The position numbers were made by a program, and so were the translations under genes. 7,565 nucleotides of DNA from JBEKHI01 sp050012355 (GTDB lineage Bacteria > Actinomycetota > Actinomycetes > Streptosporangiales > Streptosporangiaceae): NCBI GenBank assembly GCA_050012355.1, contig JBEKHI010000518.1, forward strand, positions 1 to 7,565, in the 5' to 3' direction. Positions 1 through 5,190 of the stretch are shown here, piece by piece. Numbering within the stretch: position 1 is the first letter of the stretch; every line of letters begins with the position of its first letter. Below the pieces are notes generated by a model that was given only the letters and a program-made list of their open reading frames with translations, did no database searches and had not been told where the DNA came from.

Positions 1-50
1 CAGTGGAGGGCGAGGCTCTCTTGGAACCTCATGGGAAGGTGGAGGCAAGG

Positions 51-431
51 ATGTACCTTACGACTTTCGACCAGTTCAGGAGTGGCGCCGCGCTGCCGGT
101 GGACGGTATCCGCCGCGAGAACGACGTGCTGCTGCGCTTCGACGTGCCGGGCATTGACCCCGAGTCGATCGAGGTCACCGTCGCCCGCGGCTGGCTGACC
201 GTTAGCGGCAAGCGCGAGGCGGAGACCACCGATGGCGAGCGGTTCTTCGTGCGGGAGCGGCCGACCGGTTCTTTCACCCGGCGCGTGCGGCTGTCCGACC
301 GGCTGGACGCTAGCGCCATCGAGGCCAGCCACCGCAACGGCGTTCTCGAGGTGCGCGTGCCAGTGGCCGAAGAGGCCAAGCCGCGCAAGGTCGAGATCCA
401 GACCGCGAACGCGAGCGAACTGGCCGCCTAA
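51..431 (+). CDS. hsp20: Hsp20 / alpha-crystallin family small heat-shock protein
   Basis: Small ATP-independent holdase chaperone of the cytoplasm, which binds unfolding proteins during stress and hands them to DnaK/ClpB. The 126-residue product is almost all alpha-crystallin domain (about 22-118). Visible hallmarks are LRFDVPGIDPESIEVTV, the strand GWLTVSGKRE, GSFTRRVRL, and the A-x3-N-G-V-L signature as ASHRNGVLEVRVPV (92-105). A short tail has VEI near 114-116 as a possible IXI-type oligomerisation motif. The N-terminal arm is short (about 20 residues), so the protein is slightly smaller than typical Hsp18/Hsp20. The frame is open back to a GTG at 3, but I prefer ATG 51 because GGAGG (41-45) lies 5 nt upstream and family similarity begins soon after. 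An HspR-like gene follows on the same strand. No HAIR-type operator (CTTGAGT-N7-ACTCAAG) is seen in the 50 nt available upstream. Confidence 0.93.
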   Translation: MYLTTFDQFRSGAALPVDGIRRENDVLLRFDVPGIDPESIEVTVARGWLTVSGKREAETTDGERFFVRERPTGSFTRRVRLSDRLDASAIEASHRNGVLEVRVPVAEEAKPRKVEIQTANASELAA

Positions 432-447
432 GGGGCCTGACTGGCGT

Positions 448-500
448 GGCGCCGGTGGCCCATTGGCGACAATAGTTAGCGTCAATGGGCTGCCGGCGCC
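448..500 (+). other. 21-bp RNA hairpin in the hsp20-merR gap
   Basis: Arms 448-468 and 480-500 pair over 21 consecutive positions around an 11-nt AT-rich loop (469-479). There are 18 Watson-Crick pairs plus three G-U pairs (456/492, 457/491, 466/482). All three non-Watson-Crick positions are G-U on plus-strand RNA and would be A-C on the opposite strand, which suggests the structure acts in the plus-strand transcript. It sits after the hsp20 stop and ends 16 nt before the merR Shine-Dalgarno. No U-tract follows, so it could be a U-less terminator, a partial attenuator, a processing or stabilising element, or a DNA dyad for a regulator. Confidence 0.7.
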
Positions 501-526
501 ATTGCCGTATCGCACCGGAGGTAACG

Positions 527-877
527 ATGGACCCGCTGGAGGACGAGCACCTGCCGCTGTTCAGCGTCGGACAGGTGGCGGCGATGCTCGAGATCAAGGA
601 GGCGTTCCTGCGGCGCGTCGACTCGCTGCAGGTCGTCTCTCCGTCGCGTTCGGCGGGCGGGCAGCGCCGGTACACCCGGCATGAGATCCGGGTGATCCGG
701 CAGGTCGTCTTGATGGCGGACGAAGGGATGACGATGGCCGCGATCCGGCACATCATCGATCTTGAGCGGCGATTGGCGATCGTCACCGCGGAGCGGGACG
801 AACTGGCACGACGGCTCAGGGAACTAACGACCTCAGAATCGGCCACAAGGCGGACGCAGCCGGAAGATCCGCGCTAG
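527..877 (+). CDS. MerR-family transcriptional regulator, HspR-like
   Basis: Predicted 116-residue DNA-binding repressor. A MerR-type winged helix-turn-helix occupies about 11-80: helix-turn-helix from LFSVGQVAAMLEI, wing with SPSRSAGGQRRYTRHEI (38-54), then DEGMTMAAIRHIIDLE. A short coiled-coil dimerisation helix follows (about 78-100, LERRLAIVTAERDELARRL). There is no effector domain and no cysteine, so metal sensing is unlikely. Size and the patterns SP-R-S-GG-RRY and DEG-I--II-L match my memory of the HspR subgroup, which represses chaperone genes through HAIR sites. The position directly downstream of hsp20 supports a heat-shock role, probably controlling hsp20. ATG 527 has GGAGG (517-521) 5 nt upstream. 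An upstream in-frame ATG at 485 lies inside the hairpin arm and lacks a ribosome site. HspR identity is inferred; MerR family membership is clear. Confidence 0.88.
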   Translation: MDPLEDEHLPLFSVGQVAAMLEIKEAFLRRVDSLQVVSPSRSAGGQRRYTRHEIRVIRQVVLMADEGMTMAAIRHIIDLERRLAIVTAERDELARRLRELTTSESATRRTQPEDPR

Positions 878-903
878 CTGACCAGCCGGAAACCCGCCTT
901 GAC

Positions 904-952
904 CAGCGAAAACGCGCTGACCCTTAAGCCCAGGGCCAGCGCGTTTTCGCTG
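904..952 (+). terminator. Stem-loop terminator after merR (no U-tract)
   Basis: A perfect 16-bp inverted repeat, CAGCGAAAACGCGCTG at 904-919 and its complement at 937-952, has a further 4-bp inner stem (CCCT 921-924 with AGGG 932-935). It begins 26 nt after the merR stop. No T-run follows, as is common for high-GC actinobacterial terminators. It should end the hsp20-merR transcript and insulate the DMT gene. Confidence 0.8.
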
Positions 953-1108
953 TCCAGCCGACCGGTTTGCCGCCCATGACCGGAACATCGATGTTTTTCT
1001 GACAGTTGCCTATGGGTATGGGCAGACCGCTGGACAGACCGATGAGATGGGGGCTATGAGCTTGGGCGCCAATCATGGCGATACGGTCATGAACATGGTG
1101 AGAACATA
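953..1108 (+). promoter_or_regulatory. Leader region of the DMT transporter gene
   Basis: This 156-nt stretch must hold the promoter of the transporter, because a terminator lies just upstream. I see no convincing -35/-10 pair. It contains a tandem TATGGG (1011-1016, 1017-1022), two CAGACC copies, and an open frame from ATG 1056 (or 1047) to TAA 1107-1109 encoding 17-20 residues. That stop overlaps the transporter start as TAATG. The transporter's own Shine-Dalgarno is GGTGAG at 1097-1102, 6 nt before ATG 1109. Confidence 0.4.
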
Positions 1109-2041
1109 ATGAAGCTGATGTTCTCGGTCATCTTCGCGATGCTCGGAGCGGTGAGCAACGCCTTCGGCACCGTGTTCCAGCGGCGTGCCGCTGTGACCGT
1201 ACCCAAGTCTCAGGGGCTAAGGCTCGGGCTCATGTGGGACCTGATCCGCACTCCCGTCTGGCTCGGCGGCATCGGCGCGGTGATCATCGCCGCGATCTTC
1301 CAGGCCGTCGCGCTGGCGACCGGACCGCTGGCGATTGTGCAGCCAATCTTCGTACTCGAGCTGCCGTGCACCCTGCTGATCAGCGGAGTCGTCTTCAGCC
1401 GTCCGCTGACCCGGACCGGCTGGGGCGCGGTCGCCGCGGTGGTGGGCGGGCTCGGCATCGCGCTCGCCGCCGCGTCCCCCGCCCACGGTGTCGGCCAGGC
1501 ACCGCTCGACCTGTGGGTACTCGCGCTCGCCTGCTGCGGCGGGTCGGTGGTGGCGCTGTGCGTGGTCGGGCTGCGCACGCCGCCCGGACGTCGCCGCGCG
1601 GCGCTCCTCGGCCTGGCCACCGCGATCACGTATTCGCTGACCGCGGCGCTGCTGAAGTCGGCGACCGACAAGCTCGATCACCACGGGGTCCACGCGTTCT
1701 TCACGTCGTGGCAGACGTACGCGTTCGCGATCTGCGGCGCGACCGGGCTGTTCTTGCTGGAGAACGCGATGCAAGCGGGACCGCTTACCGGTTCGCAACC
1801 CGCGCTGACCTTGGGTGACGCGCTGATCAGCCTGTCCCTCGGCGTCGTGCTCTACAACGAGACGGTGCGTACCGGGTGGTGGCTGCTGCCGGAGGTCGTC
1901 GGGGTCGCGCTGGTCGCCCTCGGCGTCCACGGGCTATCTCGCCCGGACATCACCACCGGCTCGGCTACCACGCCGTCGGCCGCTGATATCCCGCGTCAGA
2001 GCCCGTATCTGCCCAGCGACGAGGACTCCTGCGCGCGATAA
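1109..2041 (+). CDS. DMT-superfamily (EamA/NIPA-like) membrane transporter
   Basis: Polytopic inner-membrane protein of 310 residues with about nine or ten hydrophobic segments, the usual size for the drug/metabolite transporter superfamily. Two halves show internal pseudo-repeats: GPLAIVQPIFVLEL (72-85) in the first and GPLTGSQPALTLGDALI (224-240) in the second. This is the GPL-x3-QP pattern of DMT/NIPA-type carriers, some of which are linked to Mg2+ transport in eukaryotes. The bacterial substrate cannot be told from sequence. The start is set by GGTGAG 6 nt before ATG 1109. The hydrophilic C-terminal tail (about 277-310, ending DEDSCAR) lies entirely in a 108-bp antiparallel overlap with the sortase gene on the minus strand. 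The gene is probably monocistronic, since it follows a terminator and converges on the sortase operon. Confidence 0.85.
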   Translation: MKLMFSVIFAMLGAVSNAFGTVFQRRAAVTVPKSQGLRLGLMWDLIRTPVWLGGIGAVIIAAIFQAVALATGPLAIVQPIFVLELPCTLLISGVVFSRPLTRTGWGAVAAVVGGLGIALAAASPAHGVGQAPLDLWVLALACCGGSVVALCVVGLRTPPGRRRAALLGLATAITYSLTAALLKSATDKLDHHGVHAFFTSWQTYAFAICGATGLFLLENAMQAGPLTGSQPALTLGDALISLSLGVVLYNETVRTGWWLLPEVVGVALVALGVHGLSRPDITTGSATTPSAADIPRQSPYLPSDEDSCAR

Positions 2042-2638
2042 CCCCGGCACTTCGGTGGCGTAGACGACCACATTGCTGAGGTAGGAGTGACGCGCGTAGT
2101 CGAATGTGCCGCCGCAGGTGATGAGCCGCAGTTGCGGACCTGACACCGGGCCATACACCGAGCTCGCGGGGAACGCCGTCTTGGTGTACATCAGCACCCC
2201 GGTGACGACGAAGGCAGCGACGCTCCCGTCCGCCCGTCGTACGTACACCTGGTCACCGGCCCGCAGGTCACCGAGCAGGTAGAACACCGCCGGGCCCAGG
2301 GTGCTGTCCACGTGCCCCGCGATGACCGCGGGTCCCGGCTGGCCGGGACGCGGCCCCAGGTCGTACCAGCCCGCCACCGTGAAGCTGTCCGGCACCTGCA
2401 GCGCGCCGCTGGAGGTGCGCCCGAGGTCGATCAGCGGGGTGTCGACGCCGATCGCGGGTATCGTCAGCGCGACCGGGACCGCTACCTGGGGAGGCGGCGT
2501 CACGGCGGGCCAGGTCACCGCCGGGAGCGGAACAGCCGTGATGACCGGCGCCGGCGGTGGTCGCTGTCCGCCCTGGGAAACCAGCAATCCCACGACACCG
2601 GCCATGATCAGCCCCAGCCCGCTGAGTACGTACCTCAC
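1934..2638 (-). CDS. Class F (E/F-type) sortase
   Basis: Predicted membrane-anchored cysteine transpeptidase of 234 residues acting outside the membrane. An N-terminal signal-anchor (about 3-21) and a Pro-rich linker (27-52) lead into the sortase beta-barrel (about 55-195). Motifs seen: IPAIGVDTPLIDLG (60-73), VAGWYDLGPRPGQPGPAVIAGHVDS with catalytic His109, KTAFPASSVYGP, and LRLITCGGTFDYA with catalytic Cys175. The usual basic third residue is not obvious before SNVVVYA (188-194); Arg183 is the nearest. About 40 extra C-terminal residues rich in Arg/Gly follow the fold, mostly inside the overlap with the DMT gene. Start GTG 2638 overlaps the DUF4397 stop as GTGA and has no clear Shine-Dalgarno, implying translational coupling. 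Last gene of a three-gene operon. Its likely substrate is the preceding product (inference). Confidence 0.9.
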   Translation of the reverse strand: MRYVLSGLGLIMAGVVGLLVSQGGQRPPPAPVITAVPLPAVTWPAVTPPPQVAVPVALTIPAIGVDTPLIDLGRTSSGALQVPDSFTVAGWYDLGPRPGQPGPAVIAGHVDSTLGPAVFYLLGDLRAGDQVYVRRADGSVAAFVVTGVLMYTKTAFPASSVYGPVSGPQLRLITCGGTFDYARHSYLSNVVVYATEVPGLSRAGVLVAGQIRALTRDISGRRRGSRAGGDVRAR

Positions 2639-3435
2639 CGCGCGAGACGGCGCCGCAGGCCAACGCTCGTCAGGCCGACACCGGCCAGAATCATCAGCAC
2701 CCAGGGCAGCGGCGACTCACTGGTCCCGGACGCGGTACCGCCGAGTCCGGTGGCCGCACCGCCGGTTGGCACCGCCGCCACGCCGACCGCGTCGAGGAGA
2801 TCGATCACCCGGACGCCGCTGCCGTCGTCGAGCACGACGAGCGTGTGCACCGAGTCCGCGTCGAGCGTGAGGCTCTCAACCTGTCTCAGCGACGAACACG
2901 AGACGAGGATCTGATCGGTCCCCGTGGAGACGGCCCGGTAAGCGGACAGCTGACCGAAGCCCAGGTCCCGGCCCGCTGCTACGCTGCCGACCCGCACGCT
3001 CACCTGCCGCTGGCTGACCGAGGCCGACAGCACCCGGACCACCGCGAGGGTGGGCGACGCGGTGAACGTGTCGTCAAGGACCTCCAGCCGGGTCCGTTTC
3101 CCCTCGCCGATACCGACGATCGTGTACATCATTCCGCTGTCGACCCACACCGCCGTGGAAATCAGCGGGGTATGCGTGCTGGCTTTCCTGATCGCCACCG
3201 TGTACTCGCCCGCCGGAAGCGCCAGGTAGCCAGAAATGTCGCCAAGTCCGACGTTGTGCAGCACCGTGCGGGCGTGCGGATCGCCGAACGCGTACAGGTA
3301 GACGTCCACCACTGGCGTGCCCGGAGACAGGTGCGCGAGCCGCACCCATCCCGTCCCCGGCCCGCCCGAACTCGCGGCGGCCGGCGTTCCGCTCAGCACC
3401 AGTGCCGCCAGCACCGCTAGCAGCAGCTTTTTCAT
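2635..3435 (-). CDS. Secreted, membrane-anchored DUF4397-domain protein
   Basis: A 266-residue exported protein. It has a signal peptide (KK, then hydrophobic 4-15, likely cleavage after AAA near 19-21), a DUF4397-type beta-rich domain (about 28-130, starting WVRLAHLSPGTPVVDVYL, with LPAGEYTVAIR and TIVGIGEG) and a second related beta-rich segment (about 130-215, VRVLSAS, QILVSC). A Gly/Thr-rich linker (222-240), one transmembrane helix (about 244-260) and a basic tail RRRLAR follow. The C-terminus has the layout of a cell-wall sorting signal but lacks LPxTG. The nearest candidate is VPTGG (222-226), unusually far from the helix. DUF4397 proteins are often encoded beside class F sortases in actinobacteria, which fits here. 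ATG 3435 has GGAAGG 7 nt upstream, inside the end of the ATPase gene. The upstream gap is 3 nt and the downstream overlap 4 nt. Biochemical function is unknown. Confidence 0.85.
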   Translation of the reverse strand: MKKLLLAVLAALVLSGTPAAASSGGPGTGWVRLAHLSPGTPVVDVYLYAFGDPHARTVLHNVGLGDISGYLALPAGEYTVAIRKASTHTPLISTAVWVDSGMMYTIVGIGEGKRTRLEVLDDTFTASPTLAVVRVLSASVSQRQVSVRVGSVAAGRDLGFGQLSAYRAVSTGTDQILVSCSSLRQVESLTLDADSVHTLVVLDDGSGVRVIDLLDAVGVAAVPTGGAATGLGGTASGTSESPLPWVLMILAGVGLTSVGLRRRLAR

Positions 3436-3438
3436 CGA

Positions 3439-4905
3439 TCATCCTTCCAGTAGGCCGAACGACGTGGCCACATCGAACTGGACCACCAACTCGCCACGGG
3501 TGGCGATGAGCCGCTGCGGCCGGAACGGGCTCGGCTGAGCGGCGAAGAAGTCGGTCATCCCCCCGTCCGCGCCGACGATCGTCGCGGAACGAAGCGGGAC
3601 ATCCCCGGCGGCGCCCGGGCCGCTGTCCCCGAACGCGGACACCGTCACGGGCTGTCGCTGCAGCAGCGCCGCGAGCGTGATCAGCAGCCGGGCGTCCACG
3701 TCCCCGCCGGCAACCTGACGGCGAGCCAGCGCGGACAGCCGCAGCCGCGAGTTCGCCAGCAACTGGTTGCCGGCCCGCACCCGGTCCGCCTGGTCGGCCG
3801 CCAGTGCCTGCCTGGCGCCCGGGCTCGTGAGCACGATCTCGATTGAGCCGAACCTGGCCAGGGTCACCAGCCCGGACCCGGAGCCCGAGCCGGTGACCAG
3901 GATCGTGGCCGCGCTGGCGGAGGCGAGCTCGCGCGGCACGGCGGCGCAATCTCCCGGCGTGCAACCGACTAGCGTCCCCGGCCCGACCTGGCTAGCGAGC
4001 CACCTCGCCGCGCGGATGGCGGCCGACTGGGATCGCGTCGAGGTGGCGCTCGCGCGCGCCAGAGCACTCGGATAAGACACGGCACCCGGATGCGGGGCGA
4101 CGAGCGCCACGCTGACCAGCGTGGCGACGATGGCCCCGGCCAGTACCAGGTTGCGCCAGGCCGAGTGCCTGAGCGCGGATTTGCTCCGTGCCGCTCGCGC
4201 GGATGGCACGGGCACCGCTACCGGTGCTGTCAGTGCGCGTGGGGTGGTGAGGAACGCGGTCGCGACGGCGGCGATGGTCTCGGCCACGTCGGCGGGCAGT
4301 TCGGTGGGCTCAAGCCGGTCCGCCGTCCAGCCGGTGACCGCCGTCACCGCCGCGCTGAGCTGGCGGGCCAGCTCAGCGAAGTCCGCCTCGAGCAACCGCG
4401 CGTCCAGGTCTTTCATCGCCTGCGGATGCCCGGCGACCAGGCGCCAGGCGCGGTCGACTTCGGTACCGGAGAGGCCGCGCAGGTTTGCCAGGGACGACGC
4501 CAGCTCACCCGCACCGGAGCGCGTGAGCGGACCGATCCGGCGGAAGATGGTGCCGCGCCGTTTTGATGTAAAGGGAGCGCGGGTGGTGATGACGAGCTTG
4601 CCGGGTACGGCGGCGAGGTCGCGGGTACCTGGTTCGAAGCCGTCGATGACGGTGAGCCGCGCGTCTGGCCGCAGCCGGCGGACGCGCTGGGCGACCTGAC
4701 GGGCCAGCGTCGACTTCCCGATCCCGCTCGGCCCGTAGAGCACCAGGCAGGTGGTGTCGTCACGGAGCAGGTCGGCGGTCCAGCGGCGTCGCTCGGCTGA
4801 CCGGATCGGCAGCATCGGATGCGGGAGCGACTGGCCGGGCAGCCCGGTCATCTCCGCCAGCGATTTATCGCGCTGAAGCGGTACTAAGCTCATGAATTCC
4901 AGCAC
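3439..4905 (-). CDS. Membrane-anchored STAND-type P-loop ATPase with extracytoplasmic domain
   Basis: A 488-residue protein of unknown function, first gene of the operon. Residues 1-245 look like a compact STAND/NB-ARC-type nucleotide-binding module: Walker A GPSGIGKST (58-66), Walker B-like RLTVIDGFE (83-91), KLVITTR (103-109, sensor-1 type Arg) and a GxP motif, AGHPQAM (158-164). No TPR, LRR or WD repeats are seen. A Pro/Ala linker and a basic stretch (236-251) precede one transmembrane helix (about 252-270), so the remaining 215 residues should lie outside the membrane. That part has a Cys pair, CTPGDC (315-320), a Gly/Ser turn, and the segment VDARLLITLAALLQRQPVTV (403-422) followed by AFGDSGPGA. 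I recall similar C-terminal segments in uncharacterised actinobacterial membrane proteins, but cannot verify it. Start: GTG 4905 has G-rich sequence abutting it; ATG 4893 (484 residues) may be the better start, with the G-rich run about 10 nt upstream. Confidence 0.8.
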   Translation of the reverse strand: MLEFMSLVPLQRDKSLAEMTGLPGQSLPHPMLPIRSAERRRWTADLLRDDTTCLVLYGPSGIGKSTLARQVAQRVRRLRPDARLTVIDGFEPGTRDLAAVPGKLVITTRAPFTSKRRGTIFRRIGPLTRSGAGELASSLANLRGLSGTEVDRAWRLVAGHPQAMKDLDARLLEADFAELARQLSAAVTAVTGWTADRLEPTELPADVAETIAAVATAFLTTPRALTAPVAVPVPSARAARSKSALRHSAWRNLVLAGAIVATLVSVALVAPHPGAVSYPSALARASATSTRSQSAAIRAARWLASQVGPGTLVGCTPGDCAAVPRELASASAATILVTGSGSGSGLVTLARFGSIEIVLTSPGARQALAADQADRVRAGNQLLANSRLRLSALARRQVAGGDVDARLLITLAALLQRQPVTVSAFGDSGPGAAGDVPLRSATIVGADGGMTDFFAAQPSPFRPQRLIATRGELVVQFDVATSFGLLEG

Positions 4906-4973
4906 CCCCCACCGTTATCCCGCACCAACGGTTATATACGACGACGGGTGTTTCCGTCAGCACAACCGGTTAT
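4906..4973 (-). repeat. Three ATAAC-type direct repeats around the operon promoter
   Basis: Read on the minus strand, ATAACCGGTTGTG (4973-4961), ATAACCGTTGGTG (4935-4923) and ATAACGGTGGGGG (4918-4906) are related 13-mers in the same orientation. The first lies upstream of the -35 and contains the palindrome AACCGGTT. The second starts in the -10. The third runs into the start region. ACCGTT (4911-4916) and AACGGT (4927-4932) also form an inverted repeat across the likely start of transcription. The layout suits a regulator-binding array; the regulator is unknown. Confidence 0.45.
4931..4960 (-). promoter_or_regulatory. Putative promoter of the ATPase-DUF4397-sortase operon
   Basis: On the minus strand, -35 CTGACG (4955-4960; four of six consensus bases) and -10 TATAAC (4931-4936; five of six) are separated by 18 nt. 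Transcription would begin near 4924, giving a leader of about 20-30 nt to GTG 4905 or ATG 4893. This is the only good sigma-70-like match in the 92-nt gap, and the local sequence is markedly AT-richer than the genes. Confidence 0.5.
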
Positions 4974-4997
4974 GTTTCCGCAGGTCACAGTAGGGGT

Positions 4998-5177
4998 TTA
5001 TGGTTTATGTCCGGATATTCCAGGCAATTCTAGCTTCTTGCCGCCGCGGATCTGTTCCGCCGGGCGACGCTTGATGTCGATGAGCGCGGCGATCTTGAAC
5101 GCTCCCTCGACGGCCGCACCCGCCACGATTAGCCGACGGACTCGCGGGTTGAGCTCACTCCACTGTTGCATGGCCAT
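4998..5177 (-). CDS. Small hypothetical protein, probably C-terminally shortened membrane protein
   Basis: A 59-codon minus-strand frame. Its product starts MAMQQWSELNPRVRRL, continues with a hydrophobic segment IVAGAAVEGAFKIAALIDI (17-35), then KRRPAEQIRGGKK and an unrelated-looking tail ending GHKP. From memory, actinobacteria carry small (about 75-80 residue) membrane proteins with this W-x-L--R-RRLI, VEG--K-AALIDL-RRPA--VRG pattern followed by a second membrane helix. Here that second helix is missing, so the gene may be truncated. It begins 13 nt after the tetR stop on the same strand, so it may be co-transcribed with tetR. Two starts are possible (ATG 5177 or ATG 5171); only a weak GTGG precedes them. 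The stop lies in a 7-bp tandem repeat. Codon use in the first 48 codons looks genuine. Function unknown. Confidence 0.55.
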   Translation of the reverse strand: MAMQQWSELNPRVRRLIVAGAAVEGAFKIAALIDIKRRPAEQIRGGKKLELPGISGHKP

Positions 5178-5190
5178 AGGACCACTGTAA

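Noticed and set aside
310..846. 178-codon minus-strand open frame
   Set aside because: Lies antisense to hsp20 and merR, has low-complexity Ser/Arg-rich composition and no domain pattern; a shadow of high-GC coding DNA.
994..1022. Possible promoter for the DMT gene using TATGGG as -10
   Set aside because: No -35 with acceptable match at 16-18 nt; the TATGGG tandem alone is too weak to call.
1217..1930. 237-codon minus-strand open frame under the DMT gene
   Set aside because: Very Arg/Gln/Asp-rich with no hydrophobic core, opposite a clear membrane transporter; typical antisense artefact.
3074..3964. 296-codon minus-strand open frame spanning the ATPase/DUF4397 junction
   Set aside because: Out of frame with both recognised genes, Arg/Gly-rich and without motifs; the genes in the other frames have convincing domains.
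5147..5163. HAIR-like TTGAGCTCACTC sequence
   Set aside because: Does not match CTTGAGT-N7-ACTCAAG in spacing or arms and lies inside the small gene, far from the chaperone genes.
4948..5190. 80-codon plus-strand open frame
   Set aside because: No Shine-Dalgarno, mixed composition, and it lies antisense to the small minus-strand gene, which has a better family-like sequence.
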